Made by a program: the position numbers and the translations under genes. Below are positions 16,911 through 24,741 of a stretch of DNA of 35,506 nucleotides, one piece after another. This DNA is from Clostridia bacterium. GTDB taxonomy: Bacteria > Bacillota > Clostridia > Christensenellales > Aristaeellaceae. How positions within the stretch are numbered: position 1 is the stretch's first letter; every line of letters begins with the position of its first letter. The notes beneath the pieces were generated by a model, which searched no databases, was not told where the DNA came from, and saw only the letters and a list, made by a program, of their open reading frames with translations. The stretch is taken from NCBI GenBank assembly GCA_900769875.1, contig CAAGII010000073.1:1-35506 (forward strand), given 5' to 3'.

Positions 16911-18674
16911 TCAGCCCAGCGCCTTCTGCTTTTCCAGCGCGCGGGTCTCGCGCTCGAATCTTCTGGCCAGACGCTTCTGCTTGTGGTCCGCGTCGAAATA
17001 GCGCAAAATGCCGTTGAGCAGCATAATCACGCCAAAGGTGATGAGTATCAGCACGGTTGCGTAGGCGCAGGCGATACCATTTTCGCCCTTTTCGGCAAAC
17101 TCGTTGATCCGCACGGTGATGAGCAGGTACTTGGGCGTCACCAGCAGAATGATGGCGGAAATGGCGGTGATGGAGCGGACGAAGGTGGTGACCAGTCCGC
17201 TGAGGAAGCTGTCCTTGATGAGGGGCAGGGTGACCGAGGTGAACACCTTGCCGGAGCCCGCGCCCATGTCGTAGGCGGATTCCTCGATGGATTTGTCAAT
17301 CTGCCGCAGCGCGGAGATGCCGCTGCGCGTGCCCGTGGGCAGGGAGCGGACGATGAACACGATCACCAGGATGGCGCCCGTGCCGTACAGCCCCTGCAGG
17401 AAGCCCGTGTGGAACACGCCGCTGGAGAAGCCGCGGATGTAGCCGATGCCCAGCACCGTGCCGGGCACCGCCATGGCCAGAATGGATACGAACTCGATGA
17501 AGCCCTTGAGCGCGAATTTCTTCTTGACCACAAGGTAGCTGATGATCATGCTCAGTAGCGCCGTGATGGGCGTGGCGATCAGGCTCAGCACGAAGGAATC
17601 CTTGAAGGCGCGCAGGCCGTCCATCTTCCACATGTTCCGGACGTGCTGGAAGGTGAGGGAGTAGTCACGTCCCCAGAGCTTGAACAGCGCGCCGAAGGGC
17701 ACGGAAATGTAGAGAAGCACGACAAACAGGCTCACGGCGGCGCACAGCACGGTCAGCGGGTAGCGGACGGATTTGTCCCCGATGAGCATGCGGGCGCGGC
17801 TGGCCTTGCCGGTGAGGGTCTGGGCGGTCTTTTTTTCCAGATAGTATTTCTGGATGAGGAACATCACCATCGTCAGCCCCAGCAGGATCACGGCCATGGC
17901 GGACGCGCCCGCCTTGTCGTAGGTGCCGCCGGTGACCTGCAGGTAGATGCTGGTGGCCAGCGTGTCATAGTTGCCGCCGATCATCATGGGGTTGGCGAAG
18001 TCCGCCACCGATTCGATGAAGGTCACCAGAAACGCGTTGCCAAGGCCGGGCAGCAAAAGCGGCAGCGTCACCGAGGTGAACACCTTCAGGCGGCTTGCGC
18101 CCATGTCGCGGCTGGCCTCCTCCAGGGACGGGTCGATGTTCTTGAGAAGGCCCGTGAGCATCATGTAGCACACCGGGAAGAAGGTCAGTATCTGCACCAC
18201 CGCAAGCCCCGGCAGGCCGTAGACATTGCCCTTGACGTGGAACAGGGTGTAGGAGATCAGTCCCTTCCTGCCAAAGAGCAGGATCATGCTCAGGCTCAGC
18301 ACAAAGGGCGGCGACACCACGGGCAGCATGCTGACCACCTTGAACAGGCCGCGGACAAAGCGCGTGCGCAGGCACACATAGACCTCCACATACGCAAACA
18401 GCAGCCCCAGCACCACAGAGCCGAAGCCCACGATCAGCCCCAGCACCACGGTGTTGCCAAACGCGTTGCGGAAGGTGTACATGTCCCACACCCGCCCGAA
18501 CACGGACAGGGTCAGGCCGGTATCAGTGGAATAGACGGACTCCACCAGCAGGATGGATAGCGGGTAGAGAATAAAAAGCCCCAGGAAGATCACCAGGATC
18601 ACGATGGCGATCACCAGGGTGGGATCGGCGAGGAATTTCTGCCGGTCCAGCCGCTTGCCTTTGGATGTGGCCAT
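16911..18674 (-). CDS. ABC importer permease with two fused membrane domains (FbpB-like)
   Basis: A 587-residue membrane protein in which two BPD-type permease domains are joined in one chain, as in iron(III) permeases of the FbpB group. About 12 helices are visible. Each half carries an EAA coupling loop: EEASRDMGASRLKVFTSVTLP around 185-205 and EESAYDMGAGSGKVFTSVTLP around 464-484. The near-identity of the two loops fits ancient duplication. It lies between the binding-protein and ATPase genes. The start at 18674 has GAAGGAGG upstream, 12 nt from the ATG, a rather long spacing. The 139-nt gap to the binding-protein gene holds two large hairpins. Confidence 0.93.
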   Translation of the reverse strand: MATSKGKRLDRQKFLADPTLVIAIVILVIFLGLFILYPLSILLVESVYSTDTGLTLSVFGRVWDMYTFRNAFGNTVVLGLIVGFGSVVLGLLFAYVEVYVCLRTRFVRGLFKVVSMLPVVSPPFVLSLSMILLFGRKGLISYTLFHVKGNVYGLPGLAVVQILTFFPVCYMMLTGLLKNIDPSLEEASRDMGASRLKVFTSVTLPLLLPGLGNAFLVTFIESVADFANPMMIGGNYDTLATSIYLQVTGGTYDKAGASAMAVILLGLTMVMFLIQKYYLEKKTAQTLTGKASRARMLIGDKSVRYPLTVLCAAVSLFVVLLYISVPFGALFKLWGRDYSLTFQHVRNMWKMDGLRAFKDSFVLSLIATPITALLSMIISYLVVKKKFALKGFIEFVSILAMAVPGTVLGIGYIRGFSSGVFHTGFLQGLYGTGAILVIVFIVRSLPTGTRSGISALRQIDKSIEESAYDMGAGSGKVFTSVTLPLIKDSFLSGLVTTFVRSITAISAIILLVTPKYLLITVRINEFAEKGENGIACAYATVLILITFGVIMLLNGILRYFDADHKQKRLARRFERETRALEKQKALG

Positions 18675-18701
18675 GCCAGAGCCTCCTTCGTTGCGAATCG
18701 C

Positions 18702-18762
18702 TTCCGGTTCAGCGCCCGGCCGCGCGCCATCCTCCGAGCGCGGGGATGGCGCTTAACCGGAA
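18702..18762 (-). other. Nested RNA stem-loop between binding-protein and permease genes
   Basis: Outer arms (18702-18716 with 18748-18762) match over 14 of 15 positions. An inner perfect 9-bp stem (18724-18732 with 18744-18752) shares five bases with one outer arm, so the full outer and inner pairings exclude each other; an 8-bp outer stem with the inner stem is compatible. It lies just upstream of the permease ribosome binding site. Confidence 0.7.
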
Positions 18763-18763
18763 A

Positions 18764-18793
18764 ATGGGGGACAGTCCGGAGACCATCCCCCAT
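18764..18793 (-). terminator. Hairpin with short T tract after the binding-protein gene (possible attenuator)
   Basis: On the minus transcript a perfect 8-bp stem (18786-18793 with 18764-18771) is followed by TTT. It sits 20 nt after the binding-protein stop and inside the operon, so partial termination or 3'-end protection would keep the binding protein more abundant than permease and ATPase. Confidence 0.65.
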
Positions 18794-18813
18794 GCGATGG
18801 GAAAGCGGATTGA

Positions 18814-19899
18814 TTACTCGGTCTTGAAGCGGTCGTCCGCGGCGGCGCCCAGCGCGTCGAAGTAATCCTTGATGTACTGGGCGGTGTTGGCCTTGGCGTC
18901 CTCAAAATCGTAGTCGATCACGTTGTCGGGATCCAGACCCATATCGTAGGCCACGGCGGGCTGCTCGGCGTTGTCCAGCACGAGGAACTGGTAGCTCTCG
19001 TTCTCCTTGGCGAGGTTGACGCAGTCGGGGGACAGCGCGTACTCAATCCAGAGCCTTGCGGCGCTGGGGTGCTTCGCGCCCTTGAAGATGGCGGTCGCGC
19101 CGACCTCGTAGGAGGTGCCGGAGGCGGGGATGACCAGCTGGATGTTGTCATAGCCCTTGAGAATCTGGGTGATGCCGTCATGCAGGAAGCCGATGCCGAT
19201 GACGCACTCGCCGATGCCGACCTTCTTGGAGGGGCCGGAGCCGGACTTGGTGTACTGCGCCACGTTCTTGTCCAGCGCCACAAAATACTGCATGGCCTCG
19301 TCATGACCCTTCATCTGCACCATGGTGTTGATGACGAGCTTGGCGGTACCGGCGGTGTTGGGGTTGGATACCCAGATCAGGCCGGCGTACTCGGGCTTGA
19401 GCAGATCGTCCCAGTCCTGGGGAACGGGCAGGTTCAGGTCAGCAAGCTCCTCGGTGTTGACCATGAAGCCCAGAATGCCCTTGTAGATGCCGTACCAGCA
19501 GTTGCCGGCGTCCTTGAAGTTGGCCTTGGTGATGTGGGAGGCGTTCTTCGCCTCGTAGGCCTCCAGCAGACCGGCAGCGGCGACCATGTTGTAGGGATCG
19601 GTCGTGCCGCCGAACCACACGTCGGCGCTGGGATTGCCGTTTTCCTCCATGATCTTCGCCTGCACCTCGCCCGTGGACAGGCGCTGATAGCTCACCTTCA
19701 CACCGAACTCGGCCTCAAACTGCTTGCACGCGGCGGCAAGATAGGCCTCTTCGCAGGAGCCGTACACGACCAGCTCGCCCTCGGCCTGCGCGGCGGCGAT
19801 GAGAGCGGCGTCAAAATCGGCTGCGTCCGCGGAAGCGGCGCATACGCAGCAGCTGAGCAGCAGCATGGCGCTGAGCAGCAGGGACAGGAACTTCTTCAT
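18814..19899 (-). CDS. Extracellular substrate-binding protein of iron-type ABC importer
   Basis: A 361-residue family 1 binding protein related to FbpA/AfuA-type proteins. The N-terminal signal is residues 1-24; it could be cut by signal peptidase I (ASA-D), or Cys17 (LLSC) could be lipidated. The mature part starts with GELVVYGSCEE and contains NPSADVWFGGTTDP, the hinge-side motif shared with iron(III) and phosphonate binding proteins. Candidate ligands are Fe3+, a metal-organic complex, or 2-aminoethylphosphonate; the sequence does not decide. ATG 19897-19899 is preceded by GAAGGAGG. It is first in a three-gene operon with a consensus promoter, as expected for the most abundant component. 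Confidence 0.92.
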   Translation of the reverse strand: MKKFLSLLLSAMLLLSCCVCAASADAADFDAALIAAAQAEGELVVYGSCEEAYLAAACKQFEAEFGVKVSYQRLSTGEVQAKIMEENGNPSADVWFGGTTDPYNMVAAAGLLEAYEAKNASHITKANFKDAGNCWYGIYKGILGFMVNTEELADLNLPVPQDWDDLLKPEYAGLIWVSNPNTAGTAKLVINTMVQMKGHDEAMQYFVALDKNVAQYTKSGSGPSKKVGIGECVIGIGFLHDGITQILKGYDNIQLVIPASGTSYEVGATAIFKGAKHPSAARLWIEYALSPDCVNLAKENESYQFLVLDNAEQPAVAYDMGLDPDNVIDYDFEDAKANTAQYIKDYFDALGAAADDRFKTE

Positions 19900-19948
19900 A
19901 CAAAGTCCTCCTTCTATCCAGTTATGAGACGGGTTTCCTTTGCCTTTC

Positions 19949-19977
19949 ATTATAGCCTTCTGCCGGGGCGTTGTCAA
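19949..19977 (-). promoter_or_regulatory. Consensus promoter of the iron-type ABC operon
   Basis: Minus strand: TTGACA (19972-19977), 17 bp, TATAAT (19949-19954), a full match to the sigma-A consensus. It begins only 27 bp after the glycosidase stop codon. No clear Fur-box-like palindrome overlaps it. Confidence 0.92.
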
Positions 19978-20004
19978 GCGGGTTTTCCGCTTCCCGGTCG
20001 CGCG

Positions 20005-20032
20005 TCAGGGAGCGCTGCTTTCCAGCTCCCTG
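20005..20032 (-). other. Hairpin containing the glycosidase stop codon
   Basis: A perfect 9-bp stem (20005-20013 with 20024-20032) covers the last codons and the TGA stop of the glycosidase gene. There is no T-run, so it is not a standard terminator; it could slow 3' degradation or act as a weak terminator before the next promoter. Confidence 0.5.
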
Positions 20033-21243
20033 ACCATTGTCAGGGCAAGTATGTTCCAGTTGATGAAGCCGCCGTTCATCACGGGCTCGCCGGTGAGCGG
20101 GTTGTAGTATTCGTGGATGCTGCCGCTTTTGCGCAGATCGTCCGCGAGCAGGCGCAGGGAGCCCTGCGCGAGCCTCTCCGCCTCCGCGCGGTAGCCGTAG
20201 CGCAGCAGTCCCTTGAAGACGCAGTAATTGGCCACCAGCCAGATCGGCCCCAGCCAGTTGGAGGGATTGTTGGTGGCGGACAGATCGAACATGCGCTCGT
20301 CCTTGGCGAGCGTGCACACGCCAAAGGGGCTGGCGAAGGTCGCCTCGTCAAAGGCGTGGCGCGCCAGCGCGGCGGCCTGCTCGCGCGTGGCGAAGCCCGC
20401 CAGCATCGGCAGGAAGCCCGACCACACCCGCACCTTGATCGGCAGCGTTTTCCAGAACACGCCCAGCCCCTGATGGAACCAGTCGTATTTCCGCGTGCGG
20501 ATATCCACATCCACCGAGTAGAAGAACTGATCGCGCGTATCCCAGCATTCCCGCTGTACGGCGTCAATCAGCGCGGCGCGGTGCTTCAGGTACCGCTCGC
20601 CGGACAGGCCGAGCGCCTCCATCAGATCCGCCATGGCCTGCAGCTCCATCACCATGAAGCTGTTGAGGAAGATGTTCGCCGTGGAATCCTGCGGGCGGCC
20701 GAAGCTGGCGGGGTCGTTGTCCATGCCGATCATGATGTCGTCATGCCAGACGTACAGGCCGCAGCGCTCGCAAAAGTAGGTGCGGTAGTATGTCAAGTAG
20801 CGCTCCAGTGGCGCGACAAAATCGCGCGCCCATTCCCAGTCGCCCCTGCGGCGGGAAATCAGGGCGATCTGGCTGGCGAGGAAGGGCTTGTGCATGTTCA
20901 TGCGCACGCCCTCCTTGTGCTTCATGACCAGATAGGGCTCAGGCCACTGCGCGACCTCGATCATCATGGGAATGTAGCCGTCGGGCTGCTGATGGTCGAT
21001 GAAGTTGCGCACGTTGCCCTCGGCGTGGAGGAGAATCTGCCTGTTCAGCTCCTCGGAGAACAGCTCCGATACGCTGAACAGGCCGTACACCGACCAGAAG
21101 GTATCCCAGTCCCACACGTTGCCGTCATAGACGGAGCCCGGGTCGATGAACGGGTAATGGATGAAGCTGCGGGGCTGCTTGAGCAGCGTCCGTACGTGAT
21201 CCTGAACGTATTGCTCCAGTAGGGCGCGATCCTCGTTGCACAT
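20005..21243 (-). CDS. Glycoside hydrolase, GH63 / trehalase-like (alpha/alpha)6 barrel
   Basis: A 412-residue cytoplasmic glycosidase (no signal peptide) of the GH63/MGH1-like group, inverting enzymes acting on alpha-glucosides or mannosyl/glucosyl-glycerate-type compounds. Motifs: GNVWDWDTFW (41-50), MIGMDNDP (171-178, with Asp175 the likely general acid, as in the GH63 GMDN motif), SNWLGPIW (328-335), and HEYYNPLTG (377-385, Glu378 the likely base). The ATG at 21241-21243 follows AAGGAGA; a longer frame to 21318 has no better site. It is downstream of a half-size EamA transporter in the same direction, which could supply or export a related compound. Confidence 0.85.
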   Translation of the reverse strand: MCNEDRALLEQYVQDHVRTLLKQPRSFIHYPFIDPGSVYDGNVWDWDTFWSVYGLFSVSELFSEELNRQILLHAEGNVRNFIDHQQPDGYIPMMIEVAQWPEPYLVMKHKEGVRMNMHKPFLASQIALISRRRGDWEWARDFVAPLERYLTYYRTYFCERCGLYVWHDDIMIGMDNDPASFGRPQDSTANIFLNSFMVMELQAMADLMEALGLSGERYLKHRAALIDAVQRECWDTRDQFFYSVDVDIRTRKYDWFHQGLGVFWKTLPIKVRVWSGFLPMLAGFATREQAAALARHAFDEATFASPFGVCTLAKDERMFDLSATNNPSNWLGPIWLVANYCVFKGLLRYGYRAEAERLAQGSLRLLADDLRKSGSIHEYYNPLTGEPVMNGGFINWNILALTMVRELESSAP

Positions 21244-21321
21244 AGGCAATCTCCTTGTCAGGTCTGTGATGGATCTGTGAAGGCGGCGGAATGTCCGCGC
21301 CTGTCTCCTGAGCTTCATGAT

Positions 21322-21735
21322 TTACAGCACCATCACAAGCGTGCCGGCGGCGATCAGCACCGTGCCGATCACGCTCTTCACCGTCATCTGCTCATGCAGG
21401 AAAAGCGCCGCGAGCACAAGGGTGATGACCACGCTCATTTTGTCGATGGGCACCACCTGGCTGACCTTGCCCAGCTGCAGCGCGCGGTAGTAGCAAAGCC
21501 AGCTTGCGCCGGTCGCGAGGCCGCTGAGGATGAGAAACAGCCAGCTCCTGCCGCCGATGCTCTTCAGCCCGTGCTGCGCGCCGGTGATGAACACCATCAT
21601 CCAGCTCATGCCCACCACCACCAGCGTGCGGATGGCGGTGGCGAGGTTGCTGTTGACATTTTCAATGCCGATCTTGGCGAGGATGGACGTGGCCGCCGCG
21701 AATACCGCCGACAGCACCGCGAATACACACCACAT
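21322..21735 (-). CDS. Half-size EamA/DMT-family transporter
   Basis: A 137-residue membrane protein with five hydrophobic helices, equal to one EamA repeat; full-length EamA proteins carry two. Typical features are the N-terminal FAAATSILAKIGIENVNSN and the PIDKMSVVIT and LHEQMTVKSVIG segments. Such half-size members are thought to work as dimers. The substrate is unknown. ATG 21733-21735 has AAGGAGG 7 nt upstream. First gene of a probable two-gene unit with the glycosidase (78-nt gap, no strong terminator). Confidence 0.88.
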   Translation of the reverse strand: MWCVFAVLSAVFAAATSILAKIGIENVNSNLATAIRTLVVVGMSWMMVFITGAQHGLKSIGGRSWLFLILSGLATGASWLCYYRALQLGKVSQVVPIDKMSVVITLVLAALFLHEQMTVKSVIGTVLIAAGTLVMVL

Positions 21736-21767
21736 GAAAAAGCCTCCTTTGCGTGTTGCTTCCAATA

Positions 21768-21796
21768 TCATAGCATGTTTTGCGCGGACATGGAAG
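21768..21796 (-). promoter_or_regulatory. Probable promoter of the EamA transporter gene
   Basis: Minus strand: TATGAT (21768-21773) preceded by TGC (extended -10). The -35 (TTCCAT, 21791-21796) is poor, at 17 bp. Confidence 0.55.
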
Positions 21797-21898
21797 ATGA
21801 ATCGTTTGAAAATGGGGATGGAAGAATCCGTGAAAAAAATTTGTCGGAGAGATGGAAAATCCTCCTAATTTGTCACTGTTCCGTCACATCGCGGAGGC

Positions 21899-21904
21899 TA
21901 TAAT
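21899..21904 (+). promoter_or_regulatory. -10 box of the secreted cysteine protein gene
   Basis: A consensus TATAAT lies 46 bp before the ATG. The -35 region is not clear. TGTCACTG occurs upstream (about 21871) and again at about 21914 in the leader, which may be chance or a regulator site. Confidence 0.6.
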
Positions 21905-21950
21905 ATGTTCATGCAGCTGTCACTGCAATACGTTCGTGGAGGGAATCACA

Positions 21951-22568
21951 ATGAAGAAGATTGTTGCTTTGGTTCTTGCGCTGGCTCTGACGCTGGCTTG
22001 CACCGCTGTGCTGGCCGACCGTATGCCCGACGGCATCGCTTCCAAGGGCTGGCCGAAGTATCTGGCTGACTGGAATCCCAACTTTGACGGCACCCATACC
22101 CAGGGCGGCAAGACCGTGGCCTGCGAGTATGAAGAGGTGACCTACGGCAACACCACCGTGAAGGCCTGCCCCGTTTGCGGCGACATCAACGGCGCGAAGG
22201 TTGCCCTGTGCACCAGCCGCTACCTCGAGATCAACAACATGTACGGCAACCAGAAGGGCGTTGAGTGGCAGCCCATCTCCGGCTACCTGAACAACGGCCA
22301 GTACATGGTGCGCATCCTGCCCATGCCCGCTGAGTCTGACATCGCCTATGTGGTGACCATCTGCCACGAGATCGGCGGCAAGGCCTATGACGCCGAGGCT
22401 ACCTTCTCCTACACCCTGCCCGTGGACGGCACCGGTCTGACCGTGAAGAAGGCCTACTTCGGCAGCGCGATCGACGTGAAGTGCGAGACCCGCGTGACCA
22501 ACGCCGGCTTCGTGTTCAAGCCCTATGCCCGCGAGAACGCCTTCGGCCTGTTCCTGCTGGTGAAGTAA
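21951..22568 (+). CDS. Secreted cysteine-containing protein of unknown function
   Basis: A 205-residue exported protein. The signal peptide ends at VLA (residue 22), leaving DRMPDG. The mature part has six cysteines (58, 73, 76, 87, 138, 178); Cys73-Pro-Val-Cys76-Gly resembles a zinc-ribbon knuckle or a redox CxxC. The C-terminal half looks like a beta-sandwich and contains no known catalytic motif. ATG 21951 has GGAGGGA upstream; the longer frame from 21852 would cross the -10 box. Codon choice (AAG, GGC, ACC, few rare codons), a TATAAT box and a clean terminator suggest high expression. No homologue is recognised with certainty; a wall-associated or extracellular metal or redox role is only a guess. 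Confidence 0.8.
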   Translation: MKKIVALVLALALTLACTAVLADRMPDGIASKGWPKYLADWNPNFDGTHTQGGKTVACEYEEVTYGNTTVKACPVCGDINGAKVALCTSRYLEINNMYGNQKGVEWQPISGYLNNGQYMVRILPMPAESDIAYVVTICHEIGGKAYDAEATFSYTLPVDGTGLTVKKAYFGSAIDVKCETRVTNAGFVFKPYARENAFGLFLLVK

Positions 22569-22583
22569 TCAAGACGCAGAGTC

Positions 22584-22611
22584 AAGGCGCGGCTTCGGTC
22601 GCGCCTTTTCC
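22584..22611 (+). terminator. Terminator after the secreted cysteine protein gene
   Basis: A perfect 8-bp stem AAGGCGCG/CGCGCCTT (22584-22591 with 22600-22607) with an 8-nt loop (CTTCGG within it), then T residues. Confidence 0.9.
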
Positions 22612-22658
22612 TTTGTGCGCGGGGCGCTGCACAATCCCTGTATTCATGTCCGCAGCCC

Positions 22659-22686
22659 TTGACACGCGCGGATGAATATGCATAAT
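22659..22686 (+). promoter_or_regulatory. Promoter of purA
   Basis: TTGACA (22659-22664), 16 bp, CATAAT (22681-22686). In the leader a 7-bp hairpin (22710-22716 with 22722-22728) ends 4 nt before the AAGGAGG ribosome binding site. Confidence 0.8.
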
Positions 22687-22746
22687 AGAAGCTGTATCCG
22701 TATGGAAACAAACGGCGCAAGGCCGTTTCACAAGGAGGTATTCTCC

Positions 22747-24030
22747 ATGGTTCACGCGATCGTGGGCGCCAACTGGGGCGACGAGGGCAAGGGCAAGGTC
22801 ACGGACGTGCTTGCCGAAAAGAGCGATGTGGTCGTCCGCTTTCAGGGCGGCGCCAACGCCGGTCATACCATTATCAACGAGTATGGCAAGTTTGCCCTGC
22901 ATCTGCTGCCCTCCGGTGTGTTCCACCAGCATATCACCAACGTCATCGGGCCGGGCGTGGCGCTGAATGTGGAGGCGCTGCTCACCGAGCTGAACAGCCT
23001 CACCAGCCGCGGCGTGCCCGCGCCCAGGCTGCTCATCTCCGACCGCTGCCAGGTGCTGATGCCCTACCATGTCGATTTCGACCGCTTCGAGGAGGAGCGT
23101 CTGGGCAAGAACAGCTTCGGCTCCACCAAGAGCGGCATCGCGCCCTTCTACAGCGACAAGTACGCCAAGATCGGCCTGCAGGTCTGTCAGCTCTACGATG
23201 AGGAGATTCTGCGCAAGCGCGTGGAGATCGCCCTTGTCAAGAAAAACGTGCTCATGGAGCATCTCTATCACAAGCAGCCGCTGAATGTGGACGAGGTTGT
23301 GCGCTACCTGCAGCAGCTGGGCGAGCGCATCCGCCCCATGGTGTGCGATACCACCAAGTTCCTCTACGAAGCGGACAGGGCGGGCAAGGTCATCCTGCTG
23401 GAGGGGCAGCTGGGCACGCTGCGCGACCCTGACCACGGCATTTATCCCTACACCACCTCCTCCTCGCCGCTGGCGGGCTACGGCTGCGTCGGCGCGGGCG
23501 TGAGTCCCCGCAGCATCACCGATATCTACTGCGTCACCAAGGCGTACTCCAGCGCGGTGGGCGCGGGTCCCTTTGTGGCGCGCCTTGAGGGCGAGGCGGG
23601 CGATGAGCTGCGCCGCCGCGGCGGCGACGCGGGCGAGTTCGGCGCAACGACCGGGCGCGCGCGCGACGTCGGATGGTTTGACGCGGTGGCCACCCGCTAC
23701 GGCGTGATGGTGCAGGGCGCGACCGAGGTGGTGCTGACCAACCTGGACGTGCTGGGCTACCTTGATGAAATCCCCGTGGTGGTCGGCTACGAGACGGAGA
23801 GCGGCGAGGTCATCACCGACTTCCCCTGCACGCCCGTGCTGATGAAGTGCAAGCCCGTGCTGGAGAAGCTCCCCGGCTGGAAGTGCGATATCCGCGGCAT
23901 CCGCGATTATGACAAGCTCCCCGACGCGTGCAAGGCGTATGTCGACTTTGTGGAGCGCGCCTGCGGCGTGCCCATTCGCATGGTGTCCAACGGCCCGCGC
24001 CGCGACGAGATTCTCACGCGCAGAGCCTGA
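22747..24030 (+). CDS. purA: Adenylosuccinate synthetase
   Basis: A 427-residue cytoplasmic enzyme that joins IMP and aspartate using GTP, the first committed step to AMP. The GTP loop GANWGDEGKGK is at 7-17 with catalytic Asp12, and His40 (GGANAGHT) is the second catalytic residue. EGQLGTLRDPDHGIYPYTTSS is a variant of the family's EGAQG.LLDxDxGTYPFVTSS. GATTGRARDVGWFD (IMP/loop region) and SNGPRRDEIL (guanine-binding end, normally SxGPxR) follow. ATG 22747 follows AAGGAGG; the longer frame from 22672 runs into the -10 box. The Gln and Arg changes around the switch segment (EGQLG, LRDPDHG) fit a divergent PurA subgroup rather than loss of function. Confidence 0.95.
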   Translation: MVHAIVGANWGDEGKGKVTDVLAEKSDVVVRFQGGANAGHTIINEYGKFALHLLPSGVFHQHITNVIGPGVALNVEALLTELNSLTSRGVPAPRLLISDRCQVLMPYHVDFDRFEEERLGKNSFGSTKSGIAPFYSDKYAKIGLQVCQLYDEEILRKRVEIALVKKNVLMEHLYHKQPLNVDEVVRYLQQLGERIRPMVCDTTKFLYEADRAGKVILLEGQLGTLRDPDHGIYPYTTSSSPLAGYGCVGAGVSPRSITDIYCVTKAYSSAVGAGPFVARLEGEAGDELRRRGGDAGEFGATTGRARDVGWFDAVATRYGVMVQGATEVVLTNLDVLGYLDEIPVVVGYETESGEVITDFPCTPVLMKCKPVLEKLPGWKCDIRGIRDYDKLPDACKAYVDFVERACGVPIRMVSNGPRRDEILTRRA

Positions 24031-24038
24031 TTTTCCCC

Positions 24039-24077
24039 GCGCCGGCGCAGGAAAGCGAACCGCCGGCGCTTCCTTTG
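24039..24077 (+). terminator. Weak terminator after purA
   Basis: A perfect 9-bp GC stem (24039-24047 with 24061-24069) is followed by TTCCTTT. The T tract is broken, so read-through into hisH is likely. Confidence 0.5.
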
Positions 24078-24123
24078 GGACGGACGCTTTCACGAGATAA
24101 CGCAGTGATGTGAGGTGGACTCC

Positions 24124-24741
24124 ATGATCGCCATCATCGACTACGGGATGGGCAATCTGCGCAGCGTGCAGAAGGCCTTTGAGTTTCTGGGAGAGCAGGC
24201 TGTCATCACGGACGACGCGCAGACGATCGCCCGCAGCGGCCATGTGGTGCTGCCGGGCGTGGGCGCTTTTGCCGATGCGATGCGGCGGCTGCGTGATACG
24301 GGGCTTGACCGGGCGGTGCTTGACGCGGCGGACGCGGGCAAGCCGCTGCTGGGCATCTGCCTTGGTATGCAGCTGATGTTTGAAAGCAGCGAGGAAAACG
24401 GCGTGCATGCCGGCCTCGGGCTGTTTCCGGGCGCTGTGACGCGCTTTGTCCCCGTGCCGGGGCTGAAGGTGCCGCACATGGGCTGGAATACGCTGGATAC
24501 CCGCGCCTGTACGCTCTTTGACGCGGACGAGCATCCCGATGTGTACTTTGTGCACAGCTACTGCGTGGCGGATGTGGACGACGGCTTCACCGCCGCCACC
24601 TGCACCTACGGGCAGACCTTCACCGCCGCCGTATGCCGCGGCAACGTGATGGCGACCCAGTTCCATCCGGAAAAGAGCGGCGCGGCGGGGCTGGATATGC
24701 TGCGGCGGTTCGCGCGCGCGGGGGAGGCGGTTGTATGCTGA
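24124..24741 (+). CDS. hisH: Imidazole glycerol phosphate synthase, glutaminase subunit
   Basis: A 205-residue class I glutamine amidotransferase that feeds ammonia to HisF in histidine synthesis. The catalytic triad is Cys79 (LLGICLGMQ), His181 and Glu183 (TQFHPEKSG). The N-terminal IAIIDYGMGNLRSV and the oxyanion loop LPGVGAF are typical. The ATG at 24124 fits GAGGTGG 7 nt upstream better than the in-frame GTG at 24115. Its last seven bases overlap hisF, so the two subunits are translationally coupled, as befits a one-to-one complex. Confidence 0.96.
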   Translation: MIAIIDYGMGNLRSVQKAFEFLGEQAVITDDAQTIARSGHVVLPGVGAFADAMRRLRDTGLDRAVLDAADAGKPLLGICLGMQLMFESSEENGVHAGLGLFPGAVTRFVPVPGLKVPHMGWNTLDTRACTLFDADEHPDVYFVHSYCVADVDDGFTAATCTYGQTFTAAVCRGNVMATQFHPEKSGAAGLDMLRRFARAGEAVVC

